From a virus: DNA of 53,423 bases. The stretch's first letter is position 1, and every line of letters begins with the position of its first letter. Location of the stretch: positions 1-53,423 of IMG/VR virus record IMGVR_UViG_3300044516_000846. One strand, 5' to 3'. Positions 42,634 to 49,331 of the stretch are shown here, one piece after another. The notes beneath the pieces were generated by a model. It was not told where the DNA came from, searched no databases, and was given only the letters and a program-made list of their open reading frames with translations. Position numbers and translations under genes: made by a program.

Positions 42634-44172
42634 ATGTTAAAAATAGGAAAAGAGGCAAAAGAATCTCTTATCAGGGGTATTAACGTAGTATCAGATGCAG
42701 TCAAGACAACGATGGGGGCAGAAGGTAAGACAGTTATTATTGAGAATAAAATGGGATTCAAACCTCACATTACTAAAGATGGGGTAACAGTAGCCGAGAG
42801 TATCTTACTAGAAGATGCTTACGAAGAGATTGGTGCCAAATTGATCAAGGAAGCCGCAAGGAGAACGGTTGATTTAGTGGGGGACGGTACAACTACAGCC
42901 ACGGTTATCACACAAGAGTTGATAAACAGAGGTTTAGAGAAACTAGAATCCGGAGTATCACACGTAGAGTTAAGAGAAGGTATGGCTATTGCAATCGAAG
43001 ATGTAAAGCTTGCCCTGAAAGGCTTGAAGAAAGAGGTTGGCGAGAAAGAGGTAAAGCAAATAGCTACTATCTCTGCAAATAATGATGCCGTAGTAGGAGA
43101 AATTATAGCTGACGTATACAAGAAGATTGGCGTAGAAGGAACGGTTGATGTACAAGAAGGTGTAGCAAAAGACACTACAGTTAATTACATCGAAGGTATG
43201 TCACTAGATAGAGGTTGGGCTTTGCCACACTTTGTATCGGACACAAGTACCGGAACAGCCGAACTTAATGACACTTATATCTTGATCTACGATGGTAAGA
43301 TCAATGCAGTAAACGATATTGCAGAACACGTAAGAAAGGCCCAAACAGAAGGTAAAGGATTGCACATTTTTGCTGAAGATTTAGACGAAGGTGTTATGAC
43401 AATGCTTGTCAAAAGTAAAATGCAAGGTACATTTAGAGTTACCGTTACTATGAACCCAGATTTTGGAACCAATAGAACTAGTATCTTAGAGGACCTAGCA
43501 ATATTTACTGGAGGAGAAGTTTTCACACCTAAGTTCTCTACAAAAGTAGTATTAGGACATGCTGCAAAAACAATCTCAGACAAAAGTAGAACAGTTATCA
43601 TTACAGATACCGGAAGCCAAGAACTTTTAGACAGAATTGAAGTGTTAAAAACTCAAGTTGAGAACACAGAAGACGTTGTAGACAAAGCTAAACTGGTAAA
43701 AAGGTTGTCAAACTTGCGAAATGCCGTAGCTATTGTAACAGTTGGTGGAGTTACCGATCTTGAAGTGAAAGAAAAGAAAGATAGGATTGATGACGCTGTT
43801 AGTGCTGTACGATCTGCACTAGAAGGTGGATTTGTTGCCGGTGGAGGATCAACTTTATTGTATATTTCCAAGTACAAAATGAAGAAAAAGCTGAAAGGCG
43901 GCCAAAAAGATGGATATGAGTTGTTGAAAGCAGCTATCCAGAAGCCGTTTGAGCAAATTTTGTTGAATGCTGGGTTAGACAAAGACAAATACGAGCCTAG
44001 ACTTAGAGTTTACGGTAAAGGTATCAACGTCAAAACTAGAAAAGTAGAAAATTTACTAGAAAGAGGAGTTATTGACTCAGCTAAAGTAGTAGAAGTTTCT
44101 TTAGAGAATGCTAATTCAGTAGCCTCACTAGTACTACAAACAGATTGTATAATCACAAGTGCCGGACTATAA
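42634..44172 (+). CDS. groEL: GroEL-type chaperonin
   Basis: 512 aa. The nucleotide site GDGTTTAT (83-90) and the GAKLIKEAA lead-in are clear. The apical domain keeps the GMSLDRGWALPHF segment (family DRGYLSPYF), and VGGVTDLEVKEKKDRIDDA near residue 380 corresponds to the family 'V-G-A-T-E-x-E-x-K-E-K-K-x-R-x-D-D-A'. It is shorter than bacterial GroEL (about 545 aa), ends ITSAGL with no GGM tail, and is clearly divergent. Forms the folding chamber with the GroES gene downstream. Phage-coded chaperonins are uncommon, and usually serve capsid folding or enzyme folding independent of the host. Confidence 0.95.
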   Translation: MLKIGKEAKESLIRGINVVSDAVKTTMGAEGKTVIIENKMGFKPHITKDGVTVAESILLEDAYEEIGAKLIKEAARRTVDLVGDGTTTATVITQELINRGLEKLESGVSHVELREGMAIAIEDVKLALKGLKKEVGEKEVKQIATISANNDAVVGEIIADVYKKIGVEGTVDVQEGVAKDTTVNYIEGMSLDRGWALPHFVSDTSTGTAELNDTYILIYDGKINAVNDIAEHVRKAQTEGKGLHIFAEDLDEGVMTMLVKSKMQGTFRVTVTMNPDFGTNRTSILEDLAIFTGGEVFTPKFSTKVVLGHAAKTISDKSRTVIITDTGSQELLDRIEVLKTQVENTEDVVDKAKLVKRLSNLRNAVAIVTVGGVTDLEVKEKKDRIDDAVSAVRSALEGGFVAGGGSTLLYISKYKMKKKLKGGQKDGYELLKAAIQKPFEQILLNAGLDKDKYEPRLRVYGKGINVKTRKVENLLERGVIDSAKVVEVSLENANSVASLVLQTDCIITSAGL

Positions 44173-44173
44173 T

Positions 44174-44419
44174 ATGAAACCACTATTTCAAAGAGTTCTA
44201 CTAAAAGTAGAAGTATTAAAGGAAGCCGAGTTATTCGGTGAAGAACAAGATAAACCAAAAGTATACCTTGTTGATAAAGCAGATGACTGTCACGAATCTT
44301 TGCATAACCTATTAAATAGTCAAGTACTGTTTAATGGTGTTATTGCTGAGGTGGTAGAAGAGACAGAGGAATATAAATTAGTATTAACTCACGAGACAAA
44401 CCTTTTGATGTCTTACTAA
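44174..44419 (+). CDS. groES: GroES-type co-chaperonin
   Basis: 81 aa from ATG at 44174 (MKPLFQRVLLKVEVLKEAELFG); a GTG five codons upstream is less likely because it would overlap the groEL stop. The opening 'MKPL-x-x-RVL-x-K' matches GroES, and VLFNGVIAEVVEE agrees with the family 'G-x-V-x-A-V' end part. The middle loop (ELFGEEQDKPKVYLV) and the roof region are shortened or changed, which may match the divergent phage GroEL. One base after the groEL stop, so coexpressed. Confidence 0.8.
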   Translation: MKPLFQRVLLKVEVLKEAELFGEEQDKPKVYLVDKADDCHESLHNLLNSQVLFNGVIAEVVEETEEYKLVLTHETNLLMSY

Positions 44420-44449
44420 AATCCCCTATAAACAACACAAGTTAATAGT

Positions 44450-44526
44450 CCTGTCGCTGTTGGGATACCCAGCAGTTCTGAATCCGGCCAAAAGGCGTAG
44501 GCGGTGTTAAGGTACAGGTGGCTGTA
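44450..44526 (+). ncRNA. Structured intercistronic RNA element 1
   Basis: Between groES and the 110-aa gene, three hairpins are visible: CTGTTGGG/CCCAGCAG (44457-44464, 44468-44475), GCC-AAAA-GGC (44487-44496) and TACAG/CTGTA (44513-44517, 44522-44526). A pairing of CCTGT (44450-44454) with ACAGG (44514-44518) would exclude the last one, so two folds are possible. It may act as a cis switch or RNA processing site. No known family. Confidence 0.4.
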
Positions 44527-44553
44527 GGGTCAAATCTAAAAAATAAACATATC

Positions 44554-44883
44554 ATGAATTCATCATCATTAACAGGAAGTACTACTTCTATCAGTGGTTA
44601 TAGCAGCAATAGTTGTAACACTTTAGGTTCAAGCCTAACACTAACACCAAACACAATTTATTATCACGGAAATCAAAACCAAATGAGACAAGTAAAAGCA
44701 GTACTACTTAAAGTAGTAAAAGATCCAGATACAAACGCTATTATAGACTCTACTGTAGATCTAGAGTTTTGGGTAAAACAAAAATCAGATGTGTCTTTTG
44801 AACTAGCAGCTATGAGCCAATTAGGTAGAGTGATAGATCCAGAAACAGAAGTATTAAAAGAGATATACTCGATATACTTATAG
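44554..44883 (+). CDS. Unknown protein between two structured RNA elements
   Basis: 110 aa from the ATG at 44554 (MNSSSLTGSTTSISGYSSNS). An upstream ATG at 44518 lies in the RNA element and is not preferred. A Ser/Thr-rich head is followed by an alpha/beta domain with QMRQVKAVLLKVVKDPDTNAI and LEFWVKQKSD. No family known. Both flanks hold folded RNA. Confidence 0.6.
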   Translation: MNSSSLTGSTTSISGYSSNSCNTLGSSLTLTPNTIYYHGNQNQMRQVKAVLLKVVKDPDTNAIIDSTVDLEFWVKQKSDVSFELAAMSQLGRVIDPETEVLKEIYSIYL

Positions 44884-44895
44884 TAAAAAGCCCTC

Positions 44896-45005
44896 TGCCG
44901 GTGCACCGGTATGGATCGAAGATGGGGATTACTGATACGATTGAAATAAAAACCTCTTCGGAGTTATCGTATAGGCGAGGAAGCCCACCGGAACGTAGGC
45001 CGGCA
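44896..45005 (+). ncRNA. Structured intercistronic RNA element 2 with UUCG hairpin
   Basis: A nested fold is visible: outer stem TGCCGG (44896-44901) with CCGGCA (45000-45005); next pairs CCGGT with ACCGG; inner stem ATACGAT (44935-44941) with ATCGTAT (44966-44972), whose loop carries CTC-TTCG-GAG (44954-44963), the extra-stable UUCG tetraloop. Multi-level pairing like this is unlikely by chance. No known RNA family recognised. Confidence 0.55.
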
Positions 45006-45045
45006 CAGTTATAGCTCTGGGGATATTTGAAAAGCTAGAAACATT

Positions 45046-45106
45046 TGGGGGCAGGGTAATATTGTTTGAGAGGTCAAAGGACAGAACTGAACCTGGACAG
45101 CCCCCA
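45046..45106 (+). ncRNA. Small stem-loop RNA element 3
   Basis: Perfect 7-bp stem TGGGGGC (45046-45052) with GCCCCCA (45100-45106), with a bulged inner stem AGGTCA/TGAACCT. It is directly before the tRNA-like sequence and could be part of one larger RNA or a processing signal. Confidence 0.4.
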
Positions 45107-45112
45107 TAATAT

Positions 45113-45183
45113 TGCGTTAAGGTGTAATGGTTGCATGGAACTCTCATAAGGTTCACGGGGTGGTTCGATTCCACAGTACGCTA
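45113..45183 (+). tRNA. tRNA-like element, anticodon CAT, weak acceptor stem
   Basis: D-arm GTG-loop with AATGGTTG-CAT (45122-45136), anticodon stem GAACT/GGTTC with loop CTCATAA (45143-45149, anticodon CAT at 45145-45147), and T-arm GGTGG-TTCGATT-CCACA (45159-45175). The acceptor stem pairs only at GCGT/ACGC; other positions mismatch, and CCA is not encoded. It may be a real tRNA-Met/Ile2 with RNA repair or editing, a degenerating gene or a tRNA mimic. The antisense frame with 'CGIEPP' is a false gene caused by this tRNA-like sequence. Confidence 0.55.
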
Positions 45184-45196
45184 CTAATTTTAAAGT

Positions 45197-45469
45197 ATGA
45201 GAGATAGTTATATCAGAATGAGGAATTCCGGAAACTTGGATATTAATTGGTTCTTTAAATATTTCAGGCAAGAGGGAGGGAACGCAGACCCAGGTCTATT
45301 TTATGAAGTCTTTGAGTATGAAAGAATAGACAAGATAGAAGTTCCAGGTGGGTATATGGAAAACAAGATACCTAGAAACAAAGAGCAATTAGTACAAAAC
45401 ATGGATAGAAAGTTTGGATTGACTATCCTGTATGATCAAAACGGTAATTTTTTAAAAGCAGTAAACTAA
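45197..45469 (+). CDS. Unknown 90-aa protein before thioredoxin
   Basis: 90 aa, mixed alpha/beta (NLDINWFFKYFRQEGG, LFYEVFEYERIDKIEVPGGYM). One base before the thioredoxin gene. No family known. It begins 14 bases after the tRNA-like element. Confidence 0.55.
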   Translation: MRDSYIRMRNSGNLDINWFFKYFRQEGGNADPGLFYEVFEYERIDKIEVPGGYMENKIPRNKEQLVQNMDRKFGLTILYDQNGNFLKAVN

Positions 45470-45470
45470 A

Positions 45471-45725
45471 ATGGCAGCAGTAGAAGCAATCAAATTTTCA
45501 GCAACATGGTGTGGACCATGCCGAGTAGTAGGTAAAGCTCTAGAAGGAGTAGACTTAAAACAAGTAGACATTGACACAGACGTTGATGGATTAGCAAAAG
45601 AGTACAATATCCGTAGTGTACCTACAATAGTCTTTGTAAAAGATGGCCAAGAAATCGCAAGACATGCAGGGCTTATCACTAAGTCAGAATATGAAACCAA
45701 ACTAGAAACCTTAAAAAACCAATAA
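45471..45725 (+). CDS. Thioredoxin-like protein
   Basis: 84 aa, shorter than normal thioredoxin (about 105 aa) because the first strand-helix is missing. It has ATWCGPC (active site Cys 14 and Cys 17), RSVPT with the cis-Pro, and FVKDGQEIARHAG. It should be able to exchange disulfides. Phage thioredoxins serve ribonucleotide reductase, DNA polymerase processivity or virion disulfides; the many Cys-rich virion proteins here make the last a reasonable thought. Confidence 0.9.
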   Translation: MAAVEAIKFSATWCGPCRVVGKALEGVDLKQVDIDTDVDGLAKEYNIRSVPTIVFVKDGQEIARHAGLITKSEYETKLETLKNQ

Positions 45726-45727
45726 CC

Positions 45728-45964
45728 ATGTTAAAATTTTTATTTCCAACAACATCTGTCTCATTAGGCAAAAGAAAATCTCAAATCTTGGGTGTCTTTA
45801 CAAAAGCACACTCTGAGTTAACTCAACTATCAGCAGAGCATGATGTTTATCACAAGACTTTGTCAGAAAAGATGTCAAAAATTGCAGACGAGATGTTAGC
45901 AGTAGAAAGAGAAGTTGCAAGCACTAATAAATTATTATCCCAAATTGAAAAGTTCGTAGGGTAA
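45728..45964 (+). CDS. Unknown coiled-coil protein
   Basis: 78 aa; after MLKFLFPTTSVSLGKRKSQI the rest is a heptad helix (LSAEHDVYHKTLSEKMSKIADEM). Its stop overlaps the next start (TAATG). No function seen. Confidence 0.6.
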   Translation: MLKFLFPTTSVSLGKRKSQILGVFTKAHSELTQLSAEHDVYHKTLSEKMSKIADEMLAVEREVASTNKLLSQIEKFVG

Positions 45965-46650
45965 TGATAAATATTTGGAAAGGTAAGAAATACCTAAAGT
46001 TAGAGCATTGTACATCCCCATGGTATACCACAAACAGAGGAAAAGACTTTTGTTTAAAGCATCATTTTACAGTATGGGGTTGGTCCCTAGCTACTAGAAT
46101 GGTAAAGAGAGGGTATAAAGAAGAGTACATCAGAAAAGCAGAGTACGTATTTGGGCATGTAAGTCCGGTACTTACTAAAAAGTATGATGCAGTAGATAAA
46201 TACGAAGACCACCTAGATTTATTCTGCAAGACAGATTACCCAACACTATACTGTTACAATATTGAGGGAGATTTGCTAGGAAGAATAGACGACCTTAAGT
46301 GGATGTTCACCCATAACTGTGTAGCTGATAAAAATCTAGCAGGTGTAGCCTACTCTCAGACAGAGGGAGGATATATAGGATACTCACACAGAGCAAGACA
46401 AATATTTAAGATAGGAGACAAACTGTTTGACCCCAAGTACGAGCCACAAGAATTAGACTATGAAGAGTGGGAGTGGGCAGGATTCTTACAAGACCAAGCA
46501 AGATCACAGAAAGAGCACAATGATCTAGGAGAAGAATACATTGTACCTATCAAAGATGTAATCCCTTTCAAGAAAAGAGGATCTGTACTTATCAAGACCC
46601 CTAAGGAAGCACGTAAAGCAGCACATAATTTCTCTAAGTATGTTAGCTAG
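45964..46650 (+). CDS. Unknown 228-aa protein
   Basis: Aromatic-rich, with KYLKLEHCTSPWYTTNRGKDF and FTVWGWSLATRMVKRG at the start and a charged end. No enzymatic motif recognised. It is coupled by TAATG to the upstream gene and overlaps the 77-aa gene by 11 bases. Confidence 0.6.
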   Translation: MINIWKGKKYLKLEHCTSPWYTTNRGKDFCLKHHFTVWGWSLATRMVKRGYKEEYIRKAEYVFGHVSPVLTKKYDAVDKYEDHLDLFCKTDYPTLYCYNIEGDLLGRIDDLKWMFTHNCVADKNLAGVAYSQTEGGYIGYSHRARQIFKIGDKLFDPKYEPQELDYEEWEWAGFLQDQARSQKEHNDLGEEYIVPIKDVIPFKKRGSVLIKTPKEARKAAHNFSKYVS

Positions 46651-46873
46651 TATATTAGAACAGTACGAAGACGAAGAGTTCTTGATAGCCGATGGATTTA
46701 ATCAAGCTGTGATAGGTGTAGAAGAATCTACAATGAGACTGATCTATTCTGTCAATAAGTGTATAGAGATATTAACAGAGGATATGTCAGAGGAAGATGC
46801 AATAGAGTATTTTAACTATAATGTCCTTAGAAGCTATGTTGGAGAGAAGACCCCAATATGGTGTAACCCATAA
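46640..46873 (+). CDS. Unknown 77-aa acidic protein, last gene of the operon
   Basis: Acidic helical protein (EQYEDEEFLIADGFNQ, EDMSEEDAIEYFNYNV). The terminator at 46905 follows 32 bases after the stop, closing the operon that began with SSB or groEL. Confidence 0.6.
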   Translation: MLASILEQYEDEEFLIADGFNQAVIGVEESTMRLIYSVNKCIEILTEDMSEEDAIEYFNYNVLRSYVGEKTPIWCNP

Positions 46874-46904
46874 CAACAGAATAAGCACCACAAACCAAAA
46901 ACCA

Positions 46905-46929
46905 CCCCGGAGAGATCTGGGGTTTTTTT
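46905..46929 (+). terminator. Rho-independent terminator with GAGA loop
   Basis: Seven-bp stem CCCCGGA (46905-46911) with TCTGGGG (46916-46922), GNRA-type GAGA loop, seven T (46923-46929). Confidence 0.92.
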
Positions 46930-47494
46930 ATACCCCCCACCCTTTTATATCCTAGTAATTTAGTAGGGATTATAAATTTTAGAATTGCAATTTTTTAAAA
47001 ATCAATTTTATGTGGGGGACACCCTAACCACCATACAGAAAACCCCGGCAAGATTCGGAGGATTTTACCCCACCCCCCCTATGTGTCCAGACAAATTACT
47101 TTGTGCCGCAAACAGCCTTAAAAGAGTTTTGACTTTTCCAACTTATTTTTATACTATTTGTCTATAGTATGTTAGTATGTTATAGTCTTAGCTTATACTA
47201 GAGTGTAGTCCTATCTAGGTGACTAGGTTGCAGCCTAGCTTATTTAGACTAGATACATATAATATAATTGTTAATAACTTTGTGCATTTTTATTTGTTTA
47301 TTAAATTCTTTTTACAGGTGGCCAAAAAATACCCCTATTTTGCTCCTGTTGCATTATCTCGGAGTTTTAATGTTACGATATCAGGGAGGGGTTATCGTGT
47401 CTTAAATAGCCTTATTTAGCCTTATACGATAATCCTTTGTGAAGGCCCGAAAACACTGGGGTAAAAAATATTTAAACTTTTTTTACTTTTATGC
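46930..47494. other. Non-coding AT-rich region between operons
   Basis: No convincing gene. Short frames at 46985 and 47219 have odd composition. It holds CTAG-rich sequence (47160-47260), a -7-like TAACTTTG at 47275-47282 without a clear -33 box, and the 47390-47435 inverted repeat. Possible regulatory or replication region. Confidence 0.5.
47390..47435. repeat. Inverted repeat enclosing two TAGCCTTAT repeats
   Basis: GGTTATCGT (47390-47398) pairs with ACGATAATCC (47426-47435, one extra T). The loop contains TAGCCTTAT twice (47407-47415, 47417-47425). It may be a protein-binding site or part of an origin. Confidence 0.5.
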
Positions 47495-47525
47495 TTGTAT
47501 ATTCAATATATAGTTGTATATTTGC
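47494..47525 (+). promoter_or_regulatory. Promoter for the 79-aa gene
   Basis: CTTG (47494-47497), 19-base spacer, TATATTTGC (47517-47525). The 130-base leader folds, for example GCCGGTA/TACCGGC just before CTCTCACA and the ATG. Confidence 0.7.
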
Positions 47526-47613
47526 AAAGGGTTAGAGAGAAAGGCACTAGCTTTTTACCTAACTAGCTGATTATCAGCACGTTCATTGAAATACTGAATA
47601 CTATCTTACAAGG

Positions 47614-47650
47614 CTAAGCCGGTAGGCCTAAGATTACCGGCACTCTCACA
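47614..47650 (+). promoter_or_regulatory. Leader hairpin and CTCTCACA motif before 79-aa gene
   Basis: GCCGGTA and TACCGGC form a 7-bp stem; CTCTCACA lies at 47643-47650, nine bases before the ATG. The octamer recurs before three other starts (47934, 48819, 50517). Confidence 0.55.
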
Positions 47651-47659
47651 TTATATATT

Positions 47660-47899
47660 ATGACAAATTTTGAAGCAGTTAACAAGTTTATGTATTTCGC
47701 TCACAACTTCGGTTATGACTTTATTGAGCAGGTTTGGAAAGCCGAGCCTAACATGGCAAACCACTTAAGAAGTAAGTTCAACAGCTACGCCCAACAGCAA
47801 GGCAACGGGACAAACGGGTTCTTCAGGTGGTTCATGGAGCTAGACCAAGGCAACAAAGAAACGTTGACCGATTGGATTGGAGCAAATTACAAAGGATAA
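47660..47899 (+). CDS. Unknown 79-aa protein
   Basis: 79 aa with MTNFEAVNKFMYFAHNFG and NGFFRWFMELDQGNKETL; amphipathic, helical. No family recognised. It is the first of a chain of small genes with own leaders, so it is probably early or host-directed. Confidence 0.65.
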   Translation: MTNFEAVNKFMYFAHNFGYDFIEQVWKAEPNMANHLRSKFNSYAQQQGNGTNGFFRWFMELDQGNKETLTDWIGANYKG

Positions 47900-47907
47900 A
47901 TTAACCA

Positions 47908-47927
47908 AGCCCCTCGCAAGGGGGGCT
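47908..47927 (+). terminator. Intercistronic GC hairpin 1
   Basis: AGCCCC (47908-47913) with GGGGCT (47922-47927). The T-run is poor (ATTTAA), so partial termination or mRNA protection. Similar hairpins occur at 48270, 48796, 49239 and 50133. Confidence 0.55.
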
Positions 47928-47933
47928 ATTTAA

Positions 47934-47941
47934 CTCTCACA
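47934..47941 (+). promoter_or_regulatory. CTCTCACA motif before ATG 47944
   Basis: Octamer copy, two bases before the ATG. In a phylum that rarely uses Shine-Dalgarno pairing, it may help ribosome entry or be a regulator target. Confidence 0.45.
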
Positions 47942-47943
47942 TT

Positions 47944-48261
47944 ATGAACGCAAAAAAATTCCCGATAGGGGTTCAAAGAAAAATTGACACTATCAACTCA
48001 ATGATTGAAAGCATAAACGAGTCAGAAGTTGTACCTTACACTTATGCAGGTGGCACTTGGCCTTATGCAGTTTACATTAAGCCTATAGTTATTAAGAACC
48101 AATTCGTCACCATCGAGGGCGGTAAGTACGGGACTTATATTGAAGGCAAGGAAAGGTATAATGTTAACAAGGTTTCCACATTTGGGGACGATTACTGCAG
48201 AAAACATCTAGAGTACACTCTAGGGATTATTCTGAAGACATTCAAAAAGACATTAAACTAA
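47944..48261 (+). CDS. Unknown 105-aa protein
   Basis: Basic protein with helix-strand pattern (KFPIGVQRKIDTINSMIESIN, FVTIEGGKYGTYIEGKERYNV). No family known. It lies between two GC hairpins. Confidence 0.65.
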   Translation: MNAKKFPIGVQRKIDTINSMIESINESEVVPYTYAGGTWPYAVYIKPIVIKNQFVTIEGGKYGTYIEGKERYNVNKVSTFGDDYCRKHLEYTLGIILKTFKKTLN

Positions 48262-48269
48262 TACTAATC

Positions 48270-48290
48270 AGCCCCTCGAAAGGGGGGCTT
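48270..48290 (+). terminator. Intercistronic GC hairpin 2
   Basis: AGCCCC pairs with GGGGCT around a short TCGAAA-type loop. Same sequence type as hairpin 1. Confidence 0.55.
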
Positions 48291-48302
48291 AATCTAAACA
48301 TC

Positions 48303-48398
48303 ATGAAATATTTAAAATACTTTTTACAGCATCAGAAACCGCAAATCATTTTTTGTATTATTGTAGCACTTTATTTTCTAACTAGATTTTTATACTAA
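48303..48398 (+). CDS. Small single-pass membrane protein (31 aa)
   Basis: ATG at 48303, TAA at 48396. The product MKYLKYFLQHQKPQ continues with one membrane helix (IIFCIIVALYFLTRFLY). It ends one base before the next ATG. Membrane micro-proteins of phages often affect host membrane or exclude other phages; that is inference only. Confidence 0.6.
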   Translation: MKYLKYFLQHQKPQIIFCIIVALYFLTRFLY

Positions 48399-48399
48399 C

Positions 48400-48627
48400 A
48401 TGAAGACACTAACAGAAATCCAAATTGAAGCCCACAAGTTGTACATGCAACTTGAGCTAGGACCTTTTTTTAATACTTACCATGATTGGATGTATGACCT
48501 ACTGCAGGAGATTGATTACCTGGAGGAGGATGATGAAGAGGATTATAAGACAGCAGAAGACATCCTTACAAAATGCAAGGCTCTGATCAAAGCACAAAAA
48601 ATATTACTAACAGCAAACCTAAACTAA
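48400..48627 (+). CDS. Unknown 75-aa helical protein
   Basis: MKTLTEIQIEAHKLYMQLELG, then an acidic helix (DYLEEDDEEDYKTAEDI). No family known. Coupled to the membrane micro-protein by one-base spacing. Confidence 0.6.
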   Translation: MKTLTEIQIEAHKLYMQLELGPFFNTYHDWMYDLLQEIDYLEEDDEEDYKTAEDILTKCKALIKAQKILLTANLN

Positions 48628-48630
48628 GCT

Positions 48631-48786
48631 ATGCGAAACCTAGAAAATTACATTGTACATTGTCCAGTTGAAAACATCCAATGGGACCAATACGACAGAC
48701 CTTATGAGCAAACACCAAATGGTAAAATAATGCTCTCGATCAAATCCGGAACTCTCCAGACAAAGATCAAAACCAGAAACGTTTAA
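48631..48786 (+). CDS. Unknown 51-aa protein
   Basis: ATG 48631 to TAA 48784. Product starts MRNLENYIVHCPVENIQWDQ and ends in a basic strand (KIKTRNV). Three bases after the previous stop and followed by a GC hairpin, supporting it as a real gene. No function seen. Confidence 0.6.
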   Translation: MRNLENYIVHCPVENIQWDQYDRPYEQTPNGKIMLSIKSGTLQTKIKTRNV

Positions 48787-48795
48787 TTAATAACC

Positions 48796-48813
48796 GGCCC
48801 TCTACGGGGGGCC
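48796..48813 (+). terminator. Intercistronic GC hairpin 3
   Basis: GGCCC (48796-48800) with GGGCC near 48809-48813, preceding CTCTCACA (48819-48826) and ATG 48829. Weak T-run. Confidence 0.5.
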
Positions 48814-48828
48814 TAATTCTCTCACACT

Positions 48829-49230
48829 ATGAAAAAAAGATTAGATTGCCAGATGGGTAAAAACCTAAAGATGTCTCCTGAAACGTATGCATTAAGAACC
48901 CAGGTGATGGGTCACGTATACGAAGCTAAGAACCTGTTGAGGTCTCAAGGGATCCAGATGGATCGTGTTGATGTAAGGATCACTGATGACTCCGGTAACG
49001 GTGCCCTGGGCATGGCGAGATTGAATGACAGGATCATATGGATTAGCTTAAGCAGCCTGAAGCGATGGAAAGCACACCTCAGGGTCGTAGTATTCCATGA
49101 GCTGGTACACACTCTCACAGGATTTGAGCATGATGACAATTGCCGTCTAATGTGTCCCTGTGTGAAGATCCGACCACTGGATGAGCAGGAGACTAATAAG
49201 TTATTCCTGAAGTACTTCACCAAAAGATAG
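48829..49230 (+). CDS. Zinc-metalloprotease-like protein (HExxH)
   Basis: 133 aa. HELVH at residues 90-94 gives two His ligands and the catalytic Glu; His101 in GFEHDDNC could be the third ligand, though spacing is short. Preceded by VDVRITDDSGNGALGMARLNDRIIWISL, a strand set as in SprT/WSS1-type or other minimal peptidases, and followed by Cys residues (CRLMCPCV). GC content and codon use (CTG, GTC, GGC) are higher than in left-hand neighbours, suggesting different ancestry. It might cut a host protein or process a phage protein. Confidence 0.75.
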   Translation: MKKRLDCQMGKNLKMSPETYALRTQVMGHVYEAKNLLRSQGIQMDRVDVRITDDSGNGALGMARLNDRIIWISLSSLKRWKAHLRVVVFHELVHTLTGFEHDDNCRLMCPCVKIRPLDEQETNKLFLKYFTKR

Positions 49231-49238
49231 TATTCAAC

Positions 49239-49260
49239 GCCCCTCAAAAAAATGGGGGGC
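49239..49260 (+). terminator. Intercistronic GC hairpin 4
   Basis: GCCCC (49239 on) with GGGGC (ending 49260), loop of A-rich bases, followed by TTTATTTTGTTT. The best T-run among the set, so termination is likely. Confidence 0.65.
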
Positions 49261-49265
49261 TTTAT

Positions 49266-49312
49266 TTTGTTTATTAAAAAATTATTTATATATTTGTACC
49301 GGCAACGGTGCC
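49266..49312 (+). promoter_or_regulatory. Promoter and 5' hairpin leader A
   Basis: TTTG (49266-49269), 19-base spacer, TATATTTG (49289-49296), then after 4 bases GGC-AACGGT-GCC (49301-49312) and ACTAAAAACC before the ATG at 49332. One of four such cassettes. Confidence 0.75.
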
Positions 49313-49331
49313 ACACTAAAAACCTTATATC

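Noticed and set aside
42819-44258. Minus-strand frames opposite groEL
   Set aside because: They are shadows of a well-supported chaperonin gene with correct family motifs on the plus strand.
44929-45271. Minus-strand frames with ESNHP- and CGIEPP-type text
   Set aside because: Such peptides arise from reading tRNA genes antisense; they cover the tRNA-like element and RNA folds.
46985-47419. Frames of 60 and 66 aa in the gap after the terminator
   Set aside because: Odd amino-acid composition, no promoter with both boxes and overlap with repeats; likely chance.
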